DNA from: Oscillospiraceae bacterium
GTDB lineage: Bacteria > Bacillota > Clostridia > Oscillospirales > Acutalibacteraceae
Assembly (NCBI GenBank): GCA_029219165.1
Contig: JAQXSW010000016.1
Span: 1 to 64,000, forward strand
Length of the DNA: 64,000 nucleotides
Reading direction: 5' to 3'
Below are positions 36,020 to 43,962 of the stretch, piece by piece. The first letter of the stretch is position 1; every line of letters starts with the position of its first letter. Both the position numbers and the translations under genes were made by a program. The notes beneath the pieces are model-generated. The model worked only from the letters and a program-made list of their open reading frames with translations. It made no database searches and was not told the origin of the DNA.

Positions 36020-36913
36020 ATGACTGAAGGAATCATTGTAAAAGGTATCGGCGGTTTCTACTATGTGGAGACCGCCGAAGGCGTATATGAATGTAAAGCA
36101 CGTGGTGTTTTTCGCAAGGAAAAGATAACACCACTTGTTGGCGACCGTGTAAAAATCAGCATAAATGAGGCTGAAAAATCAGAAAACACAATAGAGGAAA
36201 TTCTTCCACGCTCAAGTTTTCTCCTACGGCCTCCTGTGGCCAATATTGACCAACTCATTATTGTAGTTTCGGGTTGCCAACCAAGTCCAAATACGGTCCT
36301 TACAGACCGTCTGACAGCCATTGCAATAAATAGAAATATTGAACCGATTATTGTACTCAATAAGTCTGATCTTATAGATGTTCTTGATCTTTATAAGGCA
36401 TACAGTACAACCGGATTTCGGACAATTGTTGCAAGTGGCAGAACAGGCTATGGTGTAGATGAAATAAAAGCTCTCCTTGAAGGCAAAATTTCCGCATTCA
36501 CCGGAAATTCCGGTGTTGGCAAATCAACACTTTTAAACTGTATTGATCCGTCCCTTGGACTTGCAACCTCTGAAATAAGCTTAAAACTCGGTAGAGGTAA
36601 ACATACAACAAGGGAAACTACTCTTCACAAAATCTGTGGCGGTTACGTTGCAGATACTCCCGGTTTTGCATCTCTTGAAATCCTAAAAAACGAAATAATC
36701 CTAAAGGATGAACTTCAATACTGTTTTCCGGAATTTGAAGACTACATTGAACAGTGTAAGTTTTTCCCATCTTGTGCTCATATAAATGATAGTGGCTGTG
36801 CTGTTCGTAAAGCCGTAGAAGATGGTCAAATAAGTGGGTCGAGGTATCAAAGTTATAGAGTTCTTTATGATGAAGTTAAAGACCTAAAAGAGTGGGAACT
36901 TAAAAATAAGTAA
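36020..36913 (+). CDS. rsgA: Ribosome small-subunit GTPase RsgA
   Basis: Late 30S assembly GTPase with permuted G motifs: VLNKSDL (G4) before GNSGVGKSTLLN (G1) and DTPGF (G3), an N-terminal OB domain, and a C-terminal zinc knuckle CKFFPSCAHINDSGC. ATG 36020 is preferred to TTG 36017. rpe and thiamine pyrophosphokinase, which follow in many relatives, are absent. Confidence 0.95.
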   Translation: MTEGIIVKGIGGFYYVETAEGVYECKARGVFRKEKITPLVGDRVKISINEAEKSENTIEEILPRSSFLLRPPVANIDQLIIVVSGCQPSPNTVLTDRLTAIAINRNIEPIIVLNKSDLIDVLDLYKAYSTTGFRTIVASGRTGYGVDEIKALLEGKISAFTGNSGVGKSTLLNCIDPSLGLATSEISLKLGRGKHTTRETTLHKICGGYVADTPGFASLEILKNEIILKDELQYCFPEFEDYIEQCKFFPSCAHINDSGCAVRKAVEDGQISGSRYQSYRVLYDEVKDLKEWELKNK

Positions 36914-36951
36914 AAGTATAAAATTCTAAAAAATTAAATAATAAAACATGT

Positions 36952-36986
36952 AAAAAAAGAGTCATTCACACGAATGGCTCTTTTTT
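36952..36986 (+). terminator. Terminator after rsgA
   Basis: AAAAAAGAG-T-CATTC / GAATG-G-CTCTTTTTT forms a long stem ending in T's. It closes the priA-rsgA string just ahead of spoVM. Confidence 0.85.
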
Positions 36987-37014
36987 CATAGTATGTCAAA
37001 AGGAGGGTGGCTAT

Positions 37015-37089
37015 ATGAAAATAGTAGTATTAAGAAGCCCAAAGGGTTTAAAAGGATTTCTCAGAATGATATTCAAAATTGAGAAGTAA
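37015..37089 (+). CDS. spoVM: Stage V sporulation protein M (24 residues)
   Basis: Translated: MKIVVLRSPKGLKGFLRMIF then KIEK. SpoVM is a small amphipathic helix that recognises the convex forespore membrane and recruits SpoIVA. Length (26 in B. subtilis), the conserved I-x-S/L-P-K start, the following amphipathic helix and location downstream of rsgA all match. An excellent GGAGGG lies at 37002-37007. The next genes are the SpoIVA partners. It differs in having Gly-Leu-Lys-Gly after PK where FLGG is usual. Confidence 0.85.
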   Translation: MKIVVLRSPKGLKGFLRMIFKIEK

Positions 37090-37106
37090 CAAATACATAA
37101 AAAAGC

Positions 37107-37149
37107 AGCCTCCGTCATAGAATTTTGTAAGAAAATAATGACGGAGGTT
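37107..37149 (+). promoter_or_regulatory. Hairpin sequestering the sipL ribosome-binding site
   Basis: CCTCCGTCAT (37109-37118) pairs perfectly with ATGACGGAGG (37138-37147), extended by a G-T and an A-T pair, with a 19-base loop. The right arm contains the GGAGG that serves ATG 37154. No T tract follows, so it is not a terminator. It should reduce initiation unless melted. Confidence 0.7.
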
Positions 37150-37153
37150 CGCT

Positions 37154-38674
37154 ATGGATGGACTTGAATTGAAAAAAAAGAGTATTACCTCTTTGAATCA
37201 TAATGTTTGTAGTACTGAGGAAGTGTCTATGGACTGTGACTTAACTCTTCCGGATTACCTTCCGGAAGTTAGTAAAATTCTTAAGTGCATTGCAGTTCCG
37301 GGAATTTCATCCACTTCACTTTCAGGAAGCCGTATTACTGCAGAGGGTAGCACAACAATACGCATTCTCTATTTATCAGAGAAAAATGAAATTTGTACCT
37401 ATGAGCAAGGTCTTCCATTTTCCAAGTATATTGAGTCAATGGACTATACGGATGCCGCAGCCGTTGACTGTGAGGCAAAAGTCGGATACATAAACTGCCG
37501 TGCGGTAAGTCAAAGAAGACTGGACATTCATGGGGCTTTGTCCTTGCGCTTTCTAATGTTTAAAAATATGGAAACGGAAATTGTGCTAAATACTCTTCCA
37601 AGTGGAATAGAGAAGAGAGAATGTAGTGTTAAAAATTGTAATTGTGTTGCAAATGCAATCAGATACTTTTCAATTAATCACATAGAGACTTTGAAGGAAG
37701 AACCTTGTGTACGCTCAATTGTCAGAAGTGAGGCGTACGGTCTTGTTAACGAAGTTAAGGTAATTAAAGACAAGTCACTCATAAAGGGTGATATAATAAT
37801 TTGGATTTCGTATGTGTCGGGCGATTCTTGCTCATTTGAACATCATTCTATTAAGGTTCCAATCAGCCAAATTGTAGATGCAGTGGGCTTAGATGAAAAT
37901 GAAATTCTAGATACGACTCTAACTGTTATGCAGCTTAACATTTTTCCAAAGGCAGATGTTAATGGCGACTATAAGCTTCTGGATGTAAGTGCCAAAGTAA
38001 AAATAGAACTACATGCATATATGGAGGAATCTTTTACCGGAATTACAGATGCATATTCAACCAAACAAGTTCTAAATACAGATATTTCTAATATAGCCTT
38101 AAATGAATATAAGAATAAAATTATGGACACGTTTTTAGTTGAAGGTGAGCTTGGTATTGCGGCTAGAGAATGTGGAGATATAAAAGAGATTTGGGCAAGT
38201 GACATAATAAATAACACTTCATTTAAAGATGGCGTTTTAATTGTAGATGGTACAGTAACATATGCAATAATAACCGTTATAGACGGAGATCTTAATTATT
38301 TTGAAAGAAATGTTGACTTTGAATTTAGGCAAGAATATCCGGATTCAAATGATATTTATTGTATTCCACATCTACAAATTCTTGGGACAAATAGTTTTCC
38401 AAGTTCAACAGGCGGATACACAGTAAAAACTGAAGTCAGCATAGAGGCACACGTGTTTGAGCGTGTTACGAAATCTCTTGTAAATAACATAACTTCAGGG
38501 GATATAAAACATTTTGATGATGGTGCTGCAATTGTCTTGTATTTTGCAAATTGCGGAGAAAATGTCTGGGATATTGCAAGACGGTACAATTCAACTGTTG
38601 GGGCAATAATCGCAGAAAATAATCTGGAAGATGAAGTGCTTAAAGACAATAGAATGCTTCTAATACCTAGATAA
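37154..38674 (+). CDS. sipL: SipL-like spore-coat protein (DUF3794 repeats + LysM)
   Basis: 506 residues, no signal peptide. The N-terminal and middle parts contain DUF3794/SPOCS-like repeats (DCDLTLPDYLPEVSKILKCI; later ETTLTVMQ and CIPHLQI regions) and the C-terminal 45 residues form a LysM domain (GENVWDIARRYNSTVGAI, ending LLIPR). In C. difficile SipL has this layout and binds SpoIVA through its LysM end. Adjacency to spoIVA and spoVM supports the assignment. Translation is probably restrained by the upstream hairpin. Confidence 0.82.
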   Translation: MDGLELKKKSITSLNHNVCSTEEVSMDCDLTLPDYLPEVSKILKCIAVPGISSTSLSGSRITAEGSTTIRILYLSEKNEICTYEQGLPFSKYIESMDYTDAAAVDCEAKVGYINCRAVSQRRLDIHGALSLRFLMFKNMETEIVLNTLPSGIEKRECSVKNCNCVANAIRYFSINHIETLKEEPCVRSIVRSEAYGLVNEVKVIKDKSLIKGDIIIWISYVSGDSCSFEHHSIKVPISQIVDAVGLDENEILDTTLTVMQLNIFPKADVNGDYKLLDVSAKVKIELHAYMEESFTGITDAYSTKQVLNTDISNIALNEYKNKIMDTFLVEGELGIAARECGDIKEIWASDIINNTSFKDGVLIVDGTVTYAIITVIDGDLNYFERNVDFEFRQEYPDSNDIYCIPHLQILGTNSFPSSTGGYTVKTEVSIEAHVFERVTKSLVNNITSGDIKHFDDGAAIVLYFANCGENVWDIARRYNSTVGAIIAENNLEDEVLKDNRMLLIPR

Positions 38675-38737
38675 GTAATAAAAACAATGGGTCATGCATA
38701 TGCTTTCATAAAGGAAAAATTGTATGGAGGCAACAGT

Positions 38738-40216
38738 ATGGCTGATACAAATATTTATAACGATATTGAAGCTAGAACCGGGGGAGACATTTACATAGGT
38801 GTGGTTGGTCCTGTCAGAACAGGAAAATCTACATTTATCAGTAAGTTTATGGATGCCCTGGTTCTTCCTGGTATTTCTGACGAGTATGTAAGGGGAAGAG
38901 CTTTGGATGAATTGCCTCAGTCCTCGGCCGGCAGAACAATAATGACAACAGAACCGAAGTTCATACCTGAAGATGCAGTGCGCGTTGAGCTCCCGGGTAA
39001 TGCACATTTCAACGTTCGAATGATTGACTGCGTTGGATATATTGTTCCAAGTTCCCTTGGCTATATAGAGAACGAAATGCCAAGAATGGTACACACTCCT
39101 TGGTTTGAAGAAGAGATACCGTTTAATATGGCTGCTGAAATTGGTACACAAAAGGTAATAAGTGAGCATTCCACAATTGGTCTTGTGGTAACAACAGACG
39201 GCAGTATAAGTGATATTCCACGAGCTGAATATATGGAGGCAGAGGCTAGGGTAATATCAGAACTTAGAGAAATTAATAAACCATTTATCATAATTCTAAA
39301 TTGCATGTATCCTTATTCAGATGCCTCAAAAACTCTTGCAAAGAAAATGGTGGAGGAGTACGAAGTTCCCGTAGTTCCGGTTAATTGCCTAGATCTTGAT
39401 GAGGAGCAAATAAGGGAAATTCTTGCACGCGTCCTTTTTGAGTTCCCTGTAAGAAGTATTTCTATTGAACTCCCGGGTTGGATGAGAACACTTCCGGTTG
39501 ATCACTGGCTACATAGAAGTGTGTGTGATAGCATAAAAGAACTTTCTCAACATATTTGTCATGTAAGGGATATTAATCCCTTTACTGATAGGCTTAGAGA
39601 GATTGAGTATATTGAAGATGCACGAATAAAGAATGTCGATTTGGGAAGTGGTACTGCAATAATTTCCGGTATTATGAATCATAGTCTTTTCTATAAGATT
39701 GTTGCTGAAAGAACAGGGCTTGAACTTGAATCGGAACAAGATCTCATGGATAAGTTAATTCAACTTTCATGTACACAGAAGAAATACGACAGACTAAAGA
39801 GTGCGCTTGATGAAGTTGAGGCAACGGGCTACGGAATTGTAATGCCAACATTGGATGAACTTACTCTTGAAGAACCGGAAATTATGAGACAGGGAGGAAA
39901 GTATGGTGTTCGTCTTTCTGCCGGTGCACCTTCAATTCATATGATAAAGGCCAACATTACAACGGAGGTTGCACCTCTGGTAGGTTCCGAGAGCCAATCA
40001 GAAGAACTCGTCACCTACCTTCTTAAAGAGTTCGAGGAGAATCCAACGAAAATATGGGAATCGGATATTTTCGGTAAAAGTCTCCACGAACTTGTCAACG
40101 AAGGCCTTCGCAGCAAGCTTTATCACATGCCATCAGACGCCCGTCTGAAGCTACAGGAGACACTGGAACGTGTCATAAATGAGGGCTGCTCCGGCCTTAT
40201 TTGTATTATTCTGTAA
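38738..40216 (+). CDS. spoIVA: Stage IV sporulation protein A (SpoIVA)
   Basis: ATPase that polymerises on the forespore surface to form the coat base. 492 residues: YNDIEARTGGDIYIGVVGPV then Walker A (GPVRTGKST, 24-32), IDCVGY as Walker B region, and the highly conserved C-terminus ending SGLICIIL. ATG 38738 with GGAGG at 38726-38730 is chosen over an upstream TTG/ATG extension. The final ~120 bases are GC-richer (about 52%). Confidence 0.96.
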   Translation: MADTNIYNDIEARTGGDIYIGVVGPVRTGKSTFISKFMDALVLPGISDEYVRGRALDELPQSSAGRTIMTTEPKFIPEDAVRVELPGNAHFNVRMIDCVGYIVPSSLGYIENEMPRMVHTPWFEEEIPFNMAAEIGTQKVISEHSTIGLVVTTDGSISDIPRAEYMEAEARVISELREINKPFIIILNCMYPYSDASKTLAKKMVEEYEVPVVPVNCLDLDEEQIREILARVLFEFPVRSISIELPGWMRTLPVDHWLHRSVCDSIKELSQHICHVRDINPFTDRLREIEYIEDARIKNVDLGSGTAIISGIMNHSLFYKIVAERTGLELESEQDLMDKLIQLSCTQKKYDRLKSALDEVEATGYGIVMPTLDELTLEEPEIMRQGGKYGVRLSAGAPSIHMIKANITTEVAPLVGSESQSEELVTYLLKEFEENPTKIWESDIFGKSLHELVNEGLRSKLYHMPSDARLKLQETLERVINEGCSGLICIIL

Positions 40217-40234
40217 AAACCGAATGAAAGATTT

Positions 40235-40275
40235 AAACAAGGAACAACGTTTTATTACGTTGTTCCTTGTTTTTT
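40235..40275 (+). terminator. Terminator after spoIVA
   Basis: Perfect 15-bp stem AAACAAGGAACAACG / CGTTGTTCCTTGTTT with an 8-base loop and a T run. The rest of the 40217-40467 gap holds only the next promoter. Confidence 0.9.
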
Positions 40276-40379
40276 ACAATAAAAAATAAAATTTGCCGAT
40301 ATTTTATATGAAAAAATATCAAGAAAAACAAAATTGTTAATTTTCAACAAAATTCTTCGGAAAAATTTTGCGATAAATG

Positions 40380-40408
40380 TTGACATAGACAATTTTTTGT
40401 TGTAAAGT
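40380..40408 (+). promoter_or_regulatory. Promoter of the surface-protein locus
   Basis: TTGACA at 40380-40385, 17-base spacer, TAAAGT at 40403-40408, preceded by GTTG. A similar GTTGTAAAAT -10 region occurs before the second signal peptidase at 45290-45299. Confidence 0.7.
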
Positions 40409-40467
40409 AAAGTTGCTAAAATTTGTATATTAGTATTTATATATACATGAACTTTTGAGAGGTAATT

Positions 40468-41478
40468 ATGAAAGAAACAAAACAAGTTAAGGCTCATAGC
40501 CAAACCGGACATATAGTCCTGACGGTAATAGGAATAGTACTTTGTATTATTTTGTTACCAATATTGGCAGTGAATGTAACTCTCATTGTCAAGGGCACTA
40601 TTAGGGACGACATTCCACCGGACATAGCAGGCGTAACACCGCTTGTTGTTTTATCAGGTTCCATGGATGATGGATCTGAGGACGCAATTAAAATTGGAGA
40701 TTTAATCTTTGTTAAGAAGGTAGATGCAAACTCCCTTAAAGTTGGAGACATAATTGCTTTTATGGAAGGTGACTATGCAGTAACCCATAGAATTACCGGA
40801 GTAAATAATGATAGCGGCACAAAGTCATTCACTACTAAGGGTGATGCCAACAACACAGAGGATACAACCCCTGTAACTTCGGAGAACATTCTTGGTAAGT
40901 ATGACTCAAGAATTTCAAAACTTGGTAATTTCGTAATTTTCCTTCAAACTGTACCTGGAATCGTAATATTCGTAGGAATACCACTTCTTGTATTTATTGG
41001 ATATGATATTCTTCGCAGACAGGCTCTCCTAAAAAATGAGAGAATTAAGCAGGATCAACTCAGAAAAGAAATTGAAGAGTTAAAGAATAATCCTACTTCT
41101 GCCGAACTGCCGAGGGAGGTCCTTAAAAAACCACAGGAAGAGGCTCCTGCTACGAGCCCATGGGAATATCCAAGGGAGGAACTCAAGGCGGAGTCTGAGC
41201 GTTTAAGCGCTATTGACCCTGAAGAGAAATTTACAATTCCTCTTCCTCAGGTTGAACCGGAACCAATTCCACAGCCTGAATCAATACCGGAGCCGGTAAC
41301 TCAGCCAAAACCAGAACCGGCACCAAAACCTGTAGTAGAGGCTCCAAGAACAACTCAAACCGTTGTTTCAAAGCCAAAGCCACAGCAAAAAACAACTACA
41401 ACAGTTGTACGTAAGACAACTGTAAAAAAAAACCAAGGTAGTAAAGTAATGACAATCAAAGTTAAGACAAAAGGATAA
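40468..41478 (+). CDS. SipW-type signal peptidase I with proline-rich C-terminal tail
   Basis: Membrane signal peptidase of the S26B (ER/SipW) type, with a Ser/His pair instead of Ser/Lys: Ser65 in VLSGSM and His107 in AVTHRI. 336 residues: TM1 about 15-42, catalytic domain to about 150, TM2 about 155-178, a charged helix, then a Pro/Glu/Gln-rich region and a basic end (KTTVKKNQ). Cleaves SipW/TasA-like signals; candidate substrates follow. The cytoplasmic tail of about 150 residues is much longer than usual. Confidence 0.85.
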   Translation: MKETKQVKAHSQTGHIVLTVIGIVLCIILLPILAVNVTLIVKGTIRDDIPPDIAGVTPLVVLSGSMDDGSEDAIKIGDLIFVKKVDANSLKVGDIIAFMEGDYAVTHRITGVNNDSGTKSFTTKGDANNTEDTTPVTSENILGKYDSRISKLGNFVIFLQTVPGIVIFVGIPLLVFIGYDILRRQALLKNERIKQDQLRKEIEELKNNPTSAELPREVLKKPQEEAPATSPWEYPREELKAESERLSAIDPEEKFTIPLPQVEPEPIPQPESIPEPVTQPKPEPAPKPVVEAPRTTQTVVSKPKPQQKTTTTVVRKTTVKKNQGSKVMTIKVKTKG

Positions 41479-41494
41479 AATGGAGGGTTTAAAA

Positions 41495-42145
41495 ATGAAA
41501 AAGAATATTGCAATGAGAGTTGCTTCTCTCATCCTCATGTGCACAATTGTAAGTTCATGCTTTGTTGGTTCAACATTTGCAAAGTACACAAGTTCAGCAT
41601 CAGGCAGTTCAAATGCTACAGTTGCAAAGTGGGATGTTAAGGTTAATGGTACTAATGTTAATTCAGTAAATCCTGCAACATTTAATCTTTTTGATAAATC
41701 CACTGTATATCAACTTGCAGGTATTGACACTGGAACCAATGCATCAGGTTGGACCAAAAACGATGATGCCAATGTTAAAGATGGTTCAGACAGGGCTATT
41801 GTAGCTCCTGGAACATGGGGTGTAGTATCGTTCCAAGTTACAAATAACTCAGATGTTAAGGCTACATATGCAGTTGTAATTTCAGCATTGTCAACAACAC
41901 TTCCGTTAGAGTTTTCAACTGACGGTGAAACATGGACCAGTGCTTCTAGTATTACACCATTACCTTATAACCTTGGTTCGGGTACTCTAGAAATTGGTGA
42001 TTCTACCGGTGAAACAGTTAATCTCTATTGGAGATGGTTGTTCGATATAAGTGATGATGCTAATACAGCTGATACAGGACTTGGTGTTACAGGTACAGCA
42101 ACTTGTAATATTACAGTTAATGCAGAATTTACTCAGGTTGACTAA
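41495..42145 (+). CDS. TasA/camelysin-like exported protein with SipW-dependent signal
   Basis: 216 residues. N-terminus MKKNIAMRVASLILMC, then a hydrophobic core, FAKYTSSASGSSNATVAKWD: the KYxS plus xAxVAKWDV pattern typical of SipW-dependent signal peptides. The mature part is a beta-rich domain with a Trp/Asn-rich middle and ends CNITVNAEFTQVD, as in TasA-like fibre proteins. ATG 41495 follows GGAGGG at 41482-41487. Likely the main structural subunit, as it is followed by a strong internal terminator. Confidence 0.7.
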   Translation: MKKNIAMRVASLILMCTIVSSCFVGSTFAKYTSSASGSSNATVAKWDVKVNGTNVNSVNPATFNLFDKSTVYQLAGIDTGTNASGWTKNDDANVKDGSDRAIVAPGTWGVVSFQVTNNSDVKATYAVVISALSTTLPLEFSTDGETWTSASSITPLPYNLGSGTLEIGDSTGETVNLYWRWLFDISDDANTADTGLGVTGTATCNITVNAEFTQVD

Positions 42146-42171
42146 TACTTATTCTAAATTATTAATAAGTA
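42146..42171 (+). repeat. Inverted repeat just 3' of the TasA-like gene
   Basis: TACTTATT (42146-42153) and AATAAGTA (42164-42171) form an 8-bp stem directly after the stop, ahead of the GC-rich terminator; the pair may protect the 3' end of the message. Confidence 0.55.
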
Positions 42172-42186
42172 AATAATTAACGGGTA

Positions 42187-42227
42187 AAGCCCCGTCACGC
42201 CGGTGGCGGTGTGACGGGGCTTGTTTT
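42187..42227 (+). terminator. Internal terminator after the TasA-like gene
   Basis: AAGCCCCGTCAC / GTGACGGGGCTT 12-bp stem with a GCC..GGC inner loop and GTTTT. The next gene begins only 15 bases later with no room for a promoter, so it probably limits rather than ends transcription. Confidence 0.8.
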
Positions 42228-42241
42228 ATAGAGGTAAACGC

Positions 42242-43105
42242 ATGTCTGATAACACAGTTAAAAAGAGTATTTGGGCATATACAATGACTGATGCACATAA
42301 TAATACTTTTGGTTTCAGTCAAGATGGATATATATATACATACTCTAAAGACTCCAAGACAAATGGTGAAGCTTGGTTGCGTATGCAAAGGGCAGGAAAA
42401 GAAGCCGAAAAAGAAGCTAAGTTTTTCCTGTATTTTGCAGACGAAACCGAGCCATGCGCTTTTATAGATAAATACAACAATATTTATGATTTTGAACACC
42501 ACTATATAGCTTCTCTTGAAAGAGCAAGACTCATTATTTTTATTGCAGCACTTTTGGTATTGGTTCTTGTTTCAATTGGAATTGCAATATTCTTAACCGG
42601 TGGAATACTTATGAAAACAACTGCTCCTTTTGCAGATGAAAACACAGTTGAATTATCAATTGACCAAGATATGCCAAGTAATGGCAATATTAGAAGACAA
42701 TTTGATATTTTTGGAATTTTAGATGACGAAAATGACTCTTTATATGCAGAAAATAAAAGAAAAATATACCCGGGACTTAAAGGTGAATATCAATTCTTAA
42801 TGGTTAATACAGGAGTCCTAAACCTATATTATAAACTCAGTTTTTCAGAAGATAATGCTTATGATATTCCAATGCGTTACAGAATAAAGAAGGGAAAGGA
42901 CTATATTGCAGGAGATGCAAATACTTGGGTAGATATGAGTCAGTTGAAGTTCAATCCTGAAAGAATTGAACGTGGTGAAGAAGTTGTATATACAATAGAA
43001 TGGCAATGGTTGGATTATGATGATGCTCATGATACACAACTAGGTTATGAAGCCATAGCAAAGTATGTATTTCATATGAATTTGACATACGAAAGTGCTT
43101 ATTAA
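42242..43105 (+). CDS. Unknown type II membrane protein with TasA-like extracellular domain
   Basis: 287 residues. A cytoplasmic N-terminal domain of about 95 residues (IWAYTMTDAHNNTFGFSQDG, aromatic-rich), one TM (97-120), and an extracellular part with KIYPGLKGEYQFLMVNTGVL and EVVYTIEWQWLDYDD, which resembles the beta-sandwich of TasA/camelysin-type proteins. No SipW KYxS motif. Could be a minor subunit or anchor or an assembly sensor. GAGG at 42231-42234. Confidence 0.5.
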   Translation: MSDNTVKKSIWAYTMTDAHNNTFGFSQDGYIYTYSKDSKTNGEAWLRMQRAGKEAEKEAKFFLYFADETEPCAFIDKYNNIYDFEHHYIASLERARLIIFIAALLVLVLVSIGIAIFLTGGILMKTTAPFADENTVELSIDQDMPSNGNIRRQFDIFGILDDENDSLYAENKRKIYPGLKGEYQFLMVNTGVLNLYYKLSFSEDNAYDIPMRYRIKKGKDYIAGDANTWVDMSQLKFNPERIERGEEVVYTIEWQWLDYDDAHDTQLGYEAIAKYVFHMNLTYESAY

Positions 43106-43140
43106 TAAAAAATAAAACTTTAAGGAAAGAGGGTGGTACT

Positions 43141-43941
43141 TTGAAAATAACAGTTAAAGTTAAAAATGACGACAAAGATAATAAAAAAGTATCACCTGAT
43201 ATTTTTGAAGATATTATTTCGGATCTTGAAAAGACCGGTGACAATCTCTCTGAGAAGTATTTAAAAGAGGATGAAATATCTGAGGAAGATATAAAGAAAA
43301 CGGCTGAGAAATATACGCCTGAAGGTCAAGAAATAAATAAGTACGGAGATACCGTTAAAAATATTAATACCCGTGCCAACCAATATGTTGAAGCAGAAGA
43401 ACGTCAACTTAAGGAAGAGGCAAAATTAAATGAAACGCCACAGATAGATAAACTTGATCTTCTTTCAGATGAAGTGGGTGAAACGGTTAAAGCTTCAAAA
43501 GAACAAGATAAGAAAAAGAATAAAGTATCCTACAGAAATTATCTGGTTCTATTTGTAATAATAACCTCTCTTACAGCATGCTTTACATTTTCAAAATATA
43601 TTTCAACTGTTTCAGACTCAAATTCTGCTGTAGTGGCAAAGTTTGATGTGTCTATTGAGTCAAATAAACCAGATTTGGTTTTTGATAGAATAGATCAATA
43701 CACATATATTACATATACAATTAGAAACAATAGTGAAGTTGTTGTTGATGTGGATGTATCACTCTCTGGTCTTGAGGGACTTTCATTCGAGTTAGATGGA
43801 GAACCTAATTTAACTCAAAAAAGTTTCAGAACAATTGGTATAGGAGAAAATAGGACCTTTATCTTAAAAGTAGCCTCTAGAGAAACATCAGCCGGTATTA
43901 ATACAATTGCAATTCAATATAACTATAAACAGTCTGATTGA
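43141..43941 (+). CDS. Membrane protein with long cytoplasmic head and SipW/TasA-like segment
   Basis: 266 residues from TTG 43141 behind AGAGGGTGG. Residues 1-130 are charged and Glu/Lys/Asp-rich, helical; then KKKNK, a hydrophobic stretch 134-149, and FSKYISTVSDSNSAVVAKFD, a close match to the SipW-dependent signal pattern of the TasA-like neighbour. The ~100-residue outer domain is a single beta-sandwich (YTIRNNSEVVVDVDVSLSGL). The signal region is internal, unusual for a cleaved signal. Function unknown. Confidence 0.5.
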   Translation: MKITVKVKNDDKDNKKVSPDIFEDIISDLEKTGDNLSEKYLKEDEISEEDIKKTAEKYTPEGQEINKYGDTVKNINTRANQYVEAEERQLKEEAKLNETPQIDKLDLLSDEVGETVKASKEQDKKKNKVSYRNYLVLFVIITSLTACFTFSKYISTVSDSNSAVVAKFDVSIESNKPDLVFDRIDQYTYITYTIRNNSEVVVDVDVSLSGLEGLSFELDGEPNLTQKSFRTIGIGENRTFILKVASRETSAGINTIAIQYNYKQSD

Positions 43942-43962
43942 CAGAATTTAAAGGAATAATGT

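Noticed and set aside
36987..36994. CATAGTAT as a sporulation sigma-E -10 before spoVM
   Set aside because: It fits loosely, but no acceptable -35 at 14-15 bases was found and it overlaps the terminator T tract; a promoter is likely but not located.
40081..40200. GC-rich end of spoIVA as a transferred patch
   Set aside because: About 52% by hand count over 120 bases, but the C-terminus of SpoIVA is strongly conserved and the shift is gradual; less convincing than hisF.
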